Assembly: GCF_039592695.1 (NCBI RefSeq)
Contig: NZ_JBBUTK010000001.1
Coordinates: 1,240,001 to 1,304,000 of the forward strand
DNA length: 64,000 nucleotides
Source: Flagellimonas_A sp039592695
Lineage (GTDB): Bacteria > Bacteroidota > Bacteroidia > Flavobacteriales > Flavobacteriaceae
Reading direction: 5' to 3'
Shown here: one piece after another, positions 26,563 through 35,793 of the stretch
How the letters are laid out: every line of letters begins with the position of its first letter
How positions within the stretch are numbered: position 1 is the first letter of the stretch
The notes under the pieces: generated by a model
What the model saw: only the letters and a program-made list of their open reading frames with translations
What the model was told of the DNA's origin: nothing
The model's database searches: none
Translations under genes and position numbers: made by a program

Positions 26563-27933
26563 ATGTTGCAATCAGATGATATTATCGCACTAGCGACCGC
26601 ATCAGGGGTTGGGGCCATTGCCGTAATCAGGATCTCTGGACCCAATGCCATTAGTGTGGTTGACACCTATTTTAAGTCCATCCATTCAAAAAAACTTTCG
26701 GACCAAAAAAGCCATACTATCCATCTGGGACATATCATGGACGGTGATAAAGCATTGGATAAAGTGTTGGTCTCTGTATTCAAGGCTCCGAATTCGTATA
26801 CAGGGGAAAATGTGGTTGAGATTTCGTGCCATGGATCCACATATATTCAACAACAAATCATCCAGCTTTTTATCCGAAAGGGCTGCCGCATGGCGAATCC
26901 TGGGGAATTTACCTTAAGAGCTTTCTTAAACGGTAAGATGGACTTAAGCCAGGCAGAGGCAGTTGCTGACCTTATCAACAGCGATAGCGCCGCATCACAC
27001 GAAATTGCGATGAACCAAATGCGGGGCCGTTTCAGTGATGAAATCAAAAAACTACGGGAAGAACTTTTGAATTTTGCATCGCTAATAGAGCTGGAACTTG
27101 ATTTTTCTCAAGAAGATGTAGAATTTGCCAATCGGGAGCAATTTTCAGCGCTATTGGAAAAAATTTCCGAGACACTCAAAAGATTGATTGATTCTTTCGC
27201 TTTGGGCAATGTGTTGAAAAATGGTATTCCAGTAGCTATTGTCGGGCGACCCAATGTTGGAAAATCAACACTCTTGAATGCTTTATTGAACGAAGAACGT
27301 GCCATCGTAAGTGAAATTGAGGGCACCACCCGTGATAGCATTGAGGATCAAATCGTTCTAGGTGGAATAACATTTCGATTCATTGATACTGCCGGAATAC
27401 GGAATACCGATGATACCGTTGAAAAAATTGGCATCAAAAAAACCTTTGAAAAAATTGAACAGGCCAATCTGGTGGTCCACATGGTAGATGCAAACCATAT
27501 TGAAGGTGAGGAAATAGCATCCATCAAAAAGAGATTTCCAAACAAGAAAGTGTTGACGATTATCAATAAAGTGGATTCCGTAGCGAATAAAACGGTTAAA
27601 CACCTGCAATCAAATTATTCAGATGCTCTTTTTATCGCTGCAAAGTCACATGAAGGGGTAGACAAACTGAAAGAGGCACTGTTGAATTTGGCAATTCAAG
27701 GGAATTTGGGCACCAACAATGTCATCGTTTCGAATAGTAGACATTATAATGCGTTGTCGAAGGCCCTTGAAGAAATTCAAAACGTAAAAGAAGGCTTGTC
27801 AGCAGAAATTTCAAGTGATTTAATGGCGATAGATATTCGTCAAGCACTCTTTCACCTTGGCGAAATTACAGGGAGCGTGTCAACAGATGATCTTTTGGGC
27901 AACATCTTTTCCAACTTCTGCATCGGTAAATAA
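26563..27933 (+). CDS. mnmE: tRNA modification GTPase MnmE
   Basis: With MnmG this GTPase forms the 5-carboxymethylaminomethyl group at wobble uridine of several tRNAs. The ATG at 26563 gives 456 residues starting MLQSDDIIALATASGVGAIA, as in the family; an upstream in-frame TTG adds 26 unconserved residues. A tetrahydrofolate-binding N-domain is followed by the G domain with G1 GRPNVGKSTLLN, G2 EGTTRDS, G3 DTAG and G4 NKVD, and the C-terminal FCIGK with its essential cysteine. Confidence 0.96.
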   Translation: MLQSDDIIALATASGVGAIAVIRISGPNAISVVDTYFKSIHSKKLSDQKSHTIHLGHIMDGDKALDKVLVSVFKAPNSYTGENVVEISCHGSTYIQQQIIQLFIRKGCRMANPGEFTLRAFLNGKMDLSQAEAVADLINSDSAASHEIAMNQMRGRFSDEIKKLREELLNFASLIELELDFSQEDVEFANREQFSALLEKISETLKRLIDSFALGNVLKNGIPVAIVGRPNVGKSTLLNALLNEERAIVSEIEGTTRDSIEDQIVLGGITFRFIDTAGIRNTDDTVEKIGIKKTFEKIEQANLVVHMVDANHIEGEEIASIKKRFPNKKVLTIINKVDSVANKTVKHLQSNYSDALFIAAKSHEGVDKLKEALLNLAIQGNLGTNNVIVSNSRHYNALSKALEEIQNVKEGLSAEISSDLMAIDIRQALFHLGEITGSVSTDDLLGNIFSNFCIGK

Positions 27934-27952
27934 ATAAGTTGGTTTTCTAATT

Positions 27953-28156
27953 TCATTTGAATTCACTCTTACATTGGATTGGGGCCACCTCCTTGAGACT
28001 TTTGAGTTGTGATTCGTCTAAAAAGCCCATACTTTCCCTCCCAATTGCAGATGATGATAATCAAAGGCCTTCTAAGCTCTTTTACTGAAATGCCGGCTTA
28101 ATGCAGTTTTGTAATCTTGACTATACTTGGGCTTCGGTGAACCTATTTCTCTTCAT
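27953..28156 (-). pseudogene. Decayed IS3-family OrfA transposase fragment
   Basis: Read on the minus strand from an ATG at 28156, the sequence gives MKRNRFTEAQ, then after a one-base shift IVKITKLH-stop-AGISVKELRR, then NWEGKYG and, after another shift, DESQLKSLKE. This is the order of IS3-type OrfA (RFTEAQIVK, HE-GISVKELCR, FYNWKxKYGG, LKRLKELE). At least two frameshifts and one stop are present and no OrfB follows, so it is a relic. It occupies the space between mnmE and the polysaccharide-associated beta-helix gene and marks a recombination boundary. Confidence 0.7.
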
Positions 28157-28231
28157 GCCCTTAAGCTTATGGTCATACTCTCAATTTTGACCGGAACTGT
28201 TTTTTGGAACACACTTATTTGTACTGTCAGT

Positions 28232-29683
28232 TTAATCTATTGTGGGGCACGGAGAATAAGATATAGACGGTTCTGAATATTTTAAACCAACGCGAGAGAA
28301 TGCTTTTGATTTTCCATCAGCATAAACATTATTGGCATCTATTAATAGAGTGCCTTGTTGTTGAGAGCCGCCCCCAAGAATCGTATTGGTCGTGCCAAAA
28401 GTTGTGTTGGCAATAGTTATGTCGTCCAAAATACCAATCAAAGTTATTCCGTTTGTACCCCATCTACCACCATGTCCACCTGTAAAAGTGCTATTGCGTA
28501 TCTCTGCACCAGCAGGCCCATTCTGGCCTTGAACAATAACTTGAGTATACCATGAATCAAATGGGTCGTCGGGGTGGCCTTGAAAAGTGCACCCACAGAC
28601 CAAATTATTGGTTGACCCGGTAGCACTACTGCTTGAAGCAATAACGAACAACCCTGCAGGATTTAATCCTCCTTCTGATGCGGGAACCAGTTTTGGGTTA
28701 TTGTTGGCTGCTGCTGTAAAAGTGGAATTTATCCAAGTGGTATTTCCTATAAAATTCTTTACGGTCCTTCTTTGTGCATCTCTTACAGAAATGTTCTCGA
28801 ACCAAAATGACAGGGGTGAATTACTTGTATCAAAACCAGGTGAATTAAGGGTTATGCCACCTGCGTCCTCACCCCAAAGTTCATATAACTCTGAATTTTT
28901 ATAAACTATCTGCGTGGTCTGGCTTGGTGTTTCTTGGGCACTTACTAAAAAACCATGCACCATTCCTGGGTTGTTCCCTGAACTTCCATCAGAATTCAAA
29001 CTTTCTAAATTATGTATGTTAACGTTGTCGAACACTGATTGGCCATAAACGCCAGGAACGTTATATACCAACATCCTTATCCCATTGGCGTTGTCGTGGA
29101 TGACATCGTATATCTCGATGTTTTCAAAATGTACTCTTGACTTAATATCAATTGTACTACCGGATTTATCATTACCATCAACTTTTAAGTTTCTTATCGT
29201 GGTCAGTGAATTATTGTAATTTCTTTTATCAATATTAAGCATCCAATGAACACGTCCATTCCTTGTGATAGTAGAACCCCTAAAATTAATGGTCTGTGCC
29301 ATGTTTTGATCAAGGGTAACACTTTTGCTTATCAGATAAGTTTTATTAGGGTCTGAGGTTATGTGCTCTTCATTATCAAATGCATTCTGTATTGCGACAG
29401 TATCGTCCGTAACCCCATCTCCAACGGCACCATAGGATTGTAGACTCACTGCATTGGCATTACTTTCAGAGTCGTCCTCAGTAGTACTATCGGAATCGTC
29501 CTCAGTAGTACTATCGGAATCGTCCTCATCAGAACTTCTGGAATCGTCTTCAACAATAGCGTCCTGGCCATCCGTAAGCACATAGTCTGCAAACAGGTCG
29601 GAGTCTTTGGAGCAAGATAAACTTAATAACAAAAAAACAAGAAGGGTTAACACTTTCAGTGGGGAATGAGTGCCTAGTATCAT
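28232..29683 (-). CDS. Surface lipoprotein with right-handed beta-helix (pectate lyase 3-like)
   Basis: A 483-residue protein with a lipoprotein signal (LLSLSC, Cys24) followed by SKDSD, resembling the Bacteroidota lipoprotein surface-export signal. An acidic Asp/Ser/Glu/Thr linker (about 40-75) holds two tandem DDSDSTTE units. From about residue 79 the SYGAVGDGVTDDTVAIQNAF motif marks a pectate-lyase-3 / glycosyl-hydrolase-55-type beta-helix, with many repeated N-I-T/F-x-N rungs. Such proteins cleave or epimerise polysaccharides or bind them at the surface. It is next to the polysaccharide locus, in the same direction as wzc but separated by over 900 bases. Catalytic residues cannot be assigned by eye. 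Confidence 0.8.
   Translation of the reverse strand: MILGTHSPLKVLTLLVFLLLSLSCSKDSDLFADYVLTDGQDAIVEDDSRSSDEDDSDSTTEDDSDSTTEDDSESNANAVSLQSYGAVGDGVTDDTVAIQNAFDNEEHITSDPNKTYLISKSVTLDQNMAQTINFRGSTITRNGRVHWMLNIDKRNYNNSLTTIRNLKVDGNDKSGSTIDIKSRVHFENIEIYDVIHDNANGIRMLVYNVPGVYGQSVFDNVNIHNLESLNSDGSSGNNPGMVHGFLVSAQETPSQTTQIVYKNSELYELWGEDAGGITLNSPGFDTSNSPLSFWFENISVRDAQRRTVKNFIGNTTWINSTFTAAANNNPKLVPASEGGLNPAGLFVIASSSSATGSTNNLVCGCTFQGHPDDPFDSWYTQVIVQGQNGPAGAEIRNSTFTGGHGGRWGTNGITLIGILDDITIANTTFGTTNTILGGGSQQQGTLLIDANNVYADGKSKAFSRVGLKYSEPSISYSPCPTID
29472..29528. repeat. In-frame 24-bp tandem repeat in the lipoprotein linker
   Basis: Two full 24-base units (29472-29495 and 29496-29519), differing at most slightly, and a nine-base partial third unit encode DDSDSTTE repeats. 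The unit length is a multiple of three, so copy-number change would lengthen or shorten the linker without frameshift. Confidence 0.8.
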
Positions 29684-30608
29684 AAGGGGTTAAGTATTTC
29701 TATGGTTTATTTCTTCATTTGGGTTTAACAAAACTATTTAAAAATTCAAAGTCTTCGATAAAATTCACGTTTTTTTCGATGAACTGCATTTTTTGCTATG
29801 ATTATCCTACGGATGGATCTGTTGTTTTGGATGTCTACTTATTCTTTATTCGATGAACTGCACTTTTTTTAACATTTGTTTCACAAAATGTATGGTCTGT
29901 GCTTGCTTTCCATTTGCCCCTTCAGATATTTGTTTGGTGGGTGGCCACTCTTTTTTTAGCACAGAAGTAATTCAATTCATTACCTCAATGATATGGCCTG
30001 CGAAGGTCAGTAAGACATCATTGAAACGACATTGCAAGACAAACCAATAGATGGCACAAAGGAATATTTTTCACAATTCTTTTTACAATTTTAGGATAGG
30101 TCATGTTTGGATGAGATTTCATCACTAACAATACCGAGCTTATCAAATGTGGAATATTTTGACCCTTATGTTTATCAGCTAGAAGTTGAGAATATCAGTT
30201 CTGATATCTCTTTGGCGGCATAAACTGGTTCTGAACTATTAAAGCAATGAATTTTGAAGAAGTACAATGCAACAGACCAATACACCAACGCGAGATTCGG
30301 CCTTTCCTTTTAATATAGACTTTTTAATATTTTTGGCTTGTATCTAAAATGATGCCACTGTAGCTATTGTAGAAAACTAAAGTTAAGTATAGAGATATTA
30401 TTTTAATCTAGTGTCAGATAAATAGTGGCTGTTCCATAGTAGTTATTGAAGTTGCTGCCTTATAGCAGTCAGCCCTAAAAAGCATTAAATCCAGCCTATC
30501 ACGAAGAGATTGACTTCATGGAATCTAGTCCTGCACTTTTTACTTTGAACTGGTCTTTTTCAAATTTTGATTCCTCAAAGACAACTTATTTAAAGAGTAT
30601 CAATGGCC
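29684..30608. other. 925-base region without an intact gene
   Basis: No credible open frame is present on either strand. The 13-mer TCGATGAACTGCA occurs at 29777-29789 and again at 29850-29862, each followed by a T-rich run, suggesting a small duplication. The stretch is AT-rich and looks like decayed sequence between the beta-helix lipoprotein and wzc. I could not identify the relic. Confidence 0.6.
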
Positions 30609-32996
30609 TTAGAACTTCCACCACTTTTTTATTGATTTATTATAACCGTAACCATATTTTCCCCCATAGCCAAGGTTGGAATCGTTGACCCCATTCACGA
30701 CAAAAGACAATCCATTCAGCTTACCTTCTTTATAAAGCTTCAAGGGATATTCCAGTACCTTCGTTTCGGTCACTCCTGCTCTGGTCACATATAAGATTCG
30801 GTCTGCGTATTCACTTATCAATAGCGTATCGGTCACCACCATTAACGGCGCAGTATCGACAATAATATAGTCATACTGAGTGGCCATAGACTCCAATAAC
30901 GCTTTCATTCGGCCGTTCATCAATAGTTCTGCAGGATTTGGCGGTATTTTCCCCGAATAGATAACATCAACCATTTGATCGTTGGCCAGCATAGTAGAAA
31001 TGATATCTTTCCCCTCCAAATTTTGATCTACCAAGTATTCGGTAAGCCCATTATCATCTTTGTTTCTAGTAGCTTTCCCCAATTTGTCAACATTCTTCCC
31101 AGAATAAAACTGATATATTTTGGGATTTCGAATATCCCCCCCGATCAACAATACTTTTTTATTGGTGTTTGCAAAAATCATAGCCAAATTCGAAGCTACC
31201 AACGTTTTACCTTCGCCCGAGACACTGGAGGTCACATAAATGATATTGGCTTTACCATCTTTCTTGTTTTTGGATTTTAATAAATAGTCGAGGTTGGTCC
31301 GAAGAATACGTAAAGACTCTGCCAATACCGTTCGCTCACCCAGCTTAACCAGTTTATTCTCTTTCTTAGAAATTTTAGGGAGCTCGGCCAATACAGGAAT
31401 ATCCTCGGTCAATTTCTCCAAACCAACCTTATTATGAACTTTATTGTCCAACAAAGAATTTACATATACAATGGAAAATGGCACCAATAGGCCAACAAGT
31501 AAAGAAGCCAACAGCACAATATTCTTTTTCGGGGAAATCGGAAAATCACTGACTGCATAGGCATCATCCAGAATGTTGGACTTTGGCTCTGAGGACGCAA
31601 ATGCAATTTGCGCTTCCTCTCGTTTTTGCAACAAATACAAATACAGCGACTCGGTAGTTTCTTGCTGTCTTGATATGTCCCTTAGAGCCCGTTCATTTTT
31701 TGGAGCCGAGTAGATTCTAGAATTGATTCTTGATTGTCGACTGCTAAGGTCATTAACCTGAAGGCTCAGACTATTGGTCATGCCATTTAAACTGGTCCGC
31801 ATACTACGTTTTAGTCCGTCAAGTTGTTGATCCAAGTTTACAATAATCGGGTTTTTATCATTGGAGCTTTCTAACAGCCGCTTACGTTCCAAAGCCAACT
31901 CATTGTATCTTTGAGTGGTAGTGGCTATTGAGCGGTCTTGCAGCCCAATATTCGAAGGGAGTAAGTCATAGCCATCATCATTATCGATGATATCCTTCAT
32001 CGAGGAAGCAATATCCAATTGGATGGCTGCATCCTGTAATTGTTGTTGGTTTTGAGCGCCGAGATTTAAATTGAGATTTGTTTGGGTGGCAATGTCTGTC
32101 AAACCCCGATCAGATTTAAATTCTACGGCTGATTCATCTGCACTGGTCAGATTCGATGAAATCTGTGCTATTCTATCATTAATAAACTCAGATGTTCTAT
32201 CGGCAAGTGCCTTTTTATCATCAATATCATTTTGATTATAGATTGCTATTAAAGTGTTGATAACATCTTGCGCCCTTGGAACAATGGCATCATTCAACGA
32301 GAGTGTAAGAATCTTGGACCTATGATTCTCAACCGAGATATCAAGGGCTTTTTGGTAGTATGCAGCGACAGCAGATAACGTATTGACAGACACGACATAA
32401 TTTGTTCCAAATTTATGTGAGTTCAAATTATTTGGAGTCACGATGATATCGCCAACCGGTGAAGAAAATGTTTCTCCATACGAATGCACTTCAGTAGGGC
32501 CCTTTTCATTTTCAGCATACTCAAAAGTTGTTTTCGAGGCCAACGTAATAAAAAAACTTGCTCTTGAATTATAAACCAGGGAATCTGGGGCAAGAAAATT
32601 GATGTTGAATGGAGGGTCTGGGTTGCGGTAAATAGCGGAACTTCTAATATTACCTAACGCAGTGATATTTATATTGAGGCCTAAGCGCTTAACCAATTCT
32701 ATCAGGTTAGACCTAGATTTTATAATCTCGATTTCATCCTCTATTTCTATGCCTCCTTCCCCGAGAATACCTAAATCTTCAAAAACATTAAGTTGGGAAG
32801 AGCCTTGGTTGTTATCCAATATTTGGATTTTAGCTTGTACGGCATATCGCGGAACTGCATAACGGTTATAAACGAATCCTATTATTAAGGCAATTAATCC
32901 CGAGACTGCAAACCATTTCCAATTTTTTATATATGGTTTCAAAAGTTCTCTATAGTCAGGACCTTCTTGAGAAAGATTTGAGTGCTCAGAACTCAT
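30609..32996 (-). CDS. wzc: Wzc-type tyrosine autokinase / polysaccharide co-polymerase
   Basis: A 795-residue inner-membrane protein: Wzz domain with first membrane helix (about 30-50), long coiled-coil periplasmic region (about 200-480), second helix (about 495-515), and a cytoplasmic BY-kinase domain. Walker A is VSGEGKTLVASNLA with Lys597; Walker A' is LLIGGDIRNP, less acidic than the usual DADLR form; Walker B is YIIVDTAPLM. The tail GYGGKYGYGYNKSIKKWWKF carries four tyrosines for autophosphorylation. It controls chain length and export of group 1-type capsule or EPS with Wza, whose gene is 26 bases upstream. It ends the left-arm operon. Confidence 0.95.
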   Translation of the reverse strand: MSSEHSNLSQEGPDYRELLKPYIKNWKWFAVSGLIALIIGFVYNRYAVPRYAVQAKIQILDNNQGSSQLNVFEDLGILGEGGIEIEDEIEIIKSRSNLIELVKRLGLNINITALGNIRSSAIYRNPDPPFNINFLAPDSLVYNSRASFFITLASKTTFEYAENEKGPTEVHSYGETFSSPVGDIIVTPNNLNSHKFGTNYVVSVNTLSAVAAYYQKALDISVENHRSKILTLSLNDAIVPRAQDVINTLIAIYNQNDIDDKKALADRTSEFINDRIAQISSNLTSADESAVEFKSDRGLTDIATQTNLNLNLGAQNQQQLQDAAIQLDIASSMKDIIDNDDGYDLLPSNIGLQDRSIATTTQRYNELALERKRLLESSNDKNPIIVNLDQQLDGLKRSMRTSLNGMTNSLSLQVNDLSSRQSRINSRIYSAPKNERALRDISRQQETTESLYLYLLQKREEAQIAFASSEPKSNILDDAYAVSDFPISPKKNIVLLASLLVGLLVPFSIVYVNSLLDNKVHNKVGLEKLTEDIPVLAELPKISKKENKLVKLGERTVLAESLRILRTNLDYLLKSKNKKDGKANIIYVTSSVSGEGKTLVASNLAMIFANTNKKVLLIGGDIRNPKIYQFYSGKNVDKLGKATRNKDDNGLTEYLVDQNLEGKDIISTMLANDQMVDVIYSGKIPPNPAELLMNGRMKALLESMATQYDYIIVDTAPLMVVTDTLLISEYADRILYVTRAGVTETKVLEYPLKLYKEGKLNGLSFVVNGVNDSNLGYGGKYGYGYNKSIKKWWKF

Positions 32997-33022
32997 ACAA
33001 TATTTATTTATAAATCAATTTC

Positions 33023-33799
33023 TTATAAACGGGTAATAAGAATAATTGTGGAAGTTATCAAAATCGATGCAATGGAAATGGCAATACTGGCCCTTTGATC
33101 GAGACTAGAGGACGAAATTCCCGATTTGTTCGGTTCTACATAGACCACATCATTCTGGGTAAGATAATATACCGGAGAATTTACTACATTCTTTGAAGTA
33201 AGGTCAATACGATTATAAACCTTGGTGCCGTTAAAATCTCTGATGACCAAAACATTAGTCCTGACACCCCTGATCGTCAAATCACCTGCAAACCCCAATG
33301 CTTCCAATATGGTAATTTGCTCTCCGTTAACGGGGTATGTTCCTGGCCTATTCACTTCTCCTAAGACAGTAACCGTATAGTTTCTTAATCTTATGTTTAT
33401 GATAGGGTCCTTCAGATATTCCGATAATCGCTCCCTTAGAAGTATTCGCAGTTCATCTGGAGACAGCCCTTCCACTTTTAATTTTCCGATGACCGGGAAA
33501 TCAATCTCCCCTGCCTGATCCACTAAGTAATTTACTTGTTCCTGCTGGCCTCCCGCTCCCGGCATGCCCCTAAACAAATTAAAAGGGCCACTGGCCTCAG
33601 GATTTAAGGAAGAAACATGGATATCTATTAGGTCATCGACCTTGAACTTTGATGTAAACCCACTGTCGTTTACCAAGGTCTCGAAGTCACCAGTGTCTTG
33701 AAAATATACCACCTCTTTCCTGGAAGCACAGGAGGCAATGACCATTGCAATAACAAAAAATAGAAGAACGCTTCTGATAGAAATACCTGTCTTTAGCAT
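33023..33799 (-). CDS. wza: Wza-type polysaccharide export lipoprotein
   Basis: This 258-residue outer-membrane export protein has a lipoprotein signal (VIASC, Cys24), a Poly_export domain (KVDDLIDIHVSSLNPEA, about 50-135) and an SLBB domain (VTVLGEVNRPGTYPVNGEQI, about 145-200). A C-terminal hydrophobic helix (about 236-256) is usual in Bacteroidota and would cross the outer membrane. It is shorter than E. coli Wza. It lies between the dehydratase and wzc in one operon, forming the export channel for the polymer. Confidence 0.94.
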   Translation of the reverse strand: MLKTGISIRSVLLFFVIAMVIASCASRKEVVYFQDTGDFETLVNDSGFTSKFKVDDLIDIHVSSLNPEASGPFNLFRGMPGAGGQQEQVNYLVDQAGEIDFPVIGKLKVEGLSPDELRILLRERLSEYLKDPIINIRLRNYTVTVLGEVNRPGTYPVNGEQITILEALGFAGDLTIRGVRTNVLVIRDFNGTKVYNRIDLTSKNVVNSPVYYLTQNDVVYVEPNKSGISSSSLDQRASIAISIASILITSTIILITRL

Positions 33800-33849
33800 C
33801 AGATGACTTGTTTATTTATTGATTAAAATTTCTCAAAATAAGAGATTTA

Positions 33850-35793
33850 TTAGGATTCCACAACTTTTAAGATGATTGTATTCTTTTCTACTTCGGACTT
33901 CGGGTTTTCATCCAATTCGCAAAGCTTGGAGTTATTGGAAACATATTCTGGCACAATACTTTTCATTAATCTTACCGTATTTTCGCCAAAGAACATATTG
34001 GTGATACAAAGTTCATCTATTTTTGACCTTAAGTCTATATAATCCAGTTCTCTCGCCTTACTTATTTTGATTTTTCTATGGTAGGTAGGCAATGTGTTTT
34101 CTCCATCAGCCAACAATTCTTCATACAATTTTTCGCCAGGTCTCAATCCTGTAAACTTAATATCAATATCTTCAGGATACTGAAGTCCGGAAAGCTTGAT
34201 CATGTTCTTGGCCAAATCGTAAATCTTTACCGATTCTCCCATATCGAAAATAAAAATTTCCCCTCCTTTTCCCATAGCTCCCGCTTCCAGCACTAACTGT
34301 GAGGCTTCTGGGATAGTCATGAAATATCGCGTAATTTCTTTATGTGTGACAGTAAGTGGGCCACCATTTTCTATCTGCTTTCTAAACAATGGAATCACAG
34401 AACCATTAGACCCGAGAACGTTTCCAAAACGAGTGGTGATAAACTTGGTCTTTTTTTCTCGTTGCATACAACTCACATAGATTTCTGCAATCCTTTTGCT
34501 GGCCCCCATAACATTTGTTGGGTTGACGGCCTTATCAGTAGATATAAGCACAAACTTTTCAATGTTGTATTGCAAAGCGAGATCTGCAATGTTTTTTGTG
34601 CCTGCAATATTAATTTTTATTGCTTCGTATGAATTATACTCCATTAGAGGTACATGCTTATAAGCAGCGGCATGAAAAATCATATCAGGCTTATATTCCT
34701 GAAAAATGGCATTCATTCTGTTCTTATCCCGTACATCACCGACAATCGGAATAAAATTATGGTGCCCTTTTTGTTTCAATTCCTGTTGTAGGTCATAGAG
34801 TGCAGACTCTGCTTGATCGATTATTACAAGTGATTGGCAATCATAGTTGCATATTTGTCGTACTATTTCACTTCCTATCGACCCTGCTCCACCTGTGACA
34901 AATATGACTTTATCCTTAACCTCATCACCTATTTTTGAATTGGCAATGTCAATAGGGGCTCGATTTAGCAAATCTTCAATCTGGATCTTCTTGATTTGGG
35001 AGGCTTTAAGTTCCCCGTTGATCCAGTCCTCCACGGGAGGGACTATCTTTACTAAAACTGGGAAATCAACCAATCCCTCCACCAATTTCTTTAATCTTTT
35101 GTGGTCTATATTTTGGATGCAAAAAATTACCTCAGAAATTCTTTTTTTGGAAATAAAGCCTTCGGTCAAAGTTTCAGGGCCGTATACGGTGACGCCATTA
35201 ATCAGCTTGCCTATCTTCTTTTTGTCCTTGTCTATGTAGCCGACAACCTTGACATTGCTTTTAGAGTGATTGGTAAGGGCTCCATAAGTTAAAATTCCTG
35301 ATTCACCTGCACCGTAAATCAATACATTTTTAGATACAGTATAACCATTCTCATTGACAAAACTATGAAAGAGCGATTTGAAGATATACCTTGACGTTAC
35401 CAGGGCTATGAAAGCAATTAAACTATTGATTATTATAATGGATAAAGGAATAGTAAAATTGTCTACCAGTTGAAACTCTCTATTTGCGAGAACCAAGAAA
35501 ATCGTCAATATACTAGCCAAGCAAATAGCATTGAAAATATTGTAGACATCTCGCATACCGGTATGCCTGACCACCCCCTTATATGAACCGACAATCAAAA
35601 AAGAAATCAGTGCAATCAACGAAACCCAAGGCAATTGCACAAAAAGTTTGTCAACATCAAAGTCAAATGTCAGGTTAAAGCGGATAAAGTAGGACAGCAC
35701 AAAAGAAATTGCCACAATGATTACATCAATTGCCAAGACTAACCATTTTGACGCGTATCTCCCAACAGTACTGGTCAGATAATTTTGTATCAT
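33850..35793 (-). CDS. Membrane-bound UDP-sugar 4,6-dehydratase (WbpM/PglF-like)
   Basis: A 647-residue protein when started at 35793, where the ATG overlaps the aminotransferase stop by four bases; the open frame extends 25 codons further but this is unlikely. Four membrane helices (about 15-125) precede a CoA-binding-like NAD domain (YGAGESGILTYGAL) and the dehydratase domain with VTGGAGSIGSEIV, AAYKHVPLMEYNSYEAIKIN and STDKAVNPTNVMGASKR, where Met replaces the SDR tyrosine as in WbpM. It converts UDP-GlcNAc to the 4-keto-6-deoxy sugar, the substrate of the adjacent aminotransferase. Confidence 0.92.
   Translation of the reverse strand: MIQNYLTSTVGRYASKWLVLAIDVIIVAISFVLSYFIRFNLTFDFDVDKLFVQLPWVSLIALISFLIVGSYKGVVRHTGMRDVYNIFNAICLASILTIFLVLANREFQLVDNFTIPLSIIIINSLIAFIALVTSRYIFKSLFHSFVNENGYTVSKNVLIYGAGESGILTYGALTNHSKSNVKVVGYIDKDKKKIGKLINGVTVYGPETLTEGFISKKRISEVIFCIQNIDHKRLKKLVEGLVDFPVLVKIVPPVEDWINGELKASQIKKIQIEDLLNRAPIDIANSKIGDEVKDKVIFVTGGAGSIGSEIVRQICNYDCQSLVIIDQAESALYDLQQELKQKGHHNFIPIVGDVRDKNRMNAIFQEYKPDMIFHAAAYKHVPLMEYNSYEAIKINIAGTKNIADLALQYNIEKFVLISTDKAVNPTNVMGASKRIAEIYVSCMQREKKTKFITTRFGNVLGSNGSVIPLFRKQIENGGPLTVTHKEITRYFMTIPEASQLVLEAGAMGKGGEIFIFDMGESVKIYDLAKNMIKLSGLQYPEDIDIKFTGLRPGEKLYEELLADGENTLPTYHRKIKISKARELDYIDLRSKIDELCITNMFFGENTVRLMKSIVPEYVSNNSKLCELDENPKSEVEKNTIILKVVES

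Noticed and set aside
29853..30050. 65-codon plus-strand frame in the gap upstream of wzc
   Set aside because: Cysteine- and phenylalanine-rich low-complexity translation with no family resemblance; looks like chance in AT-rich DNA.
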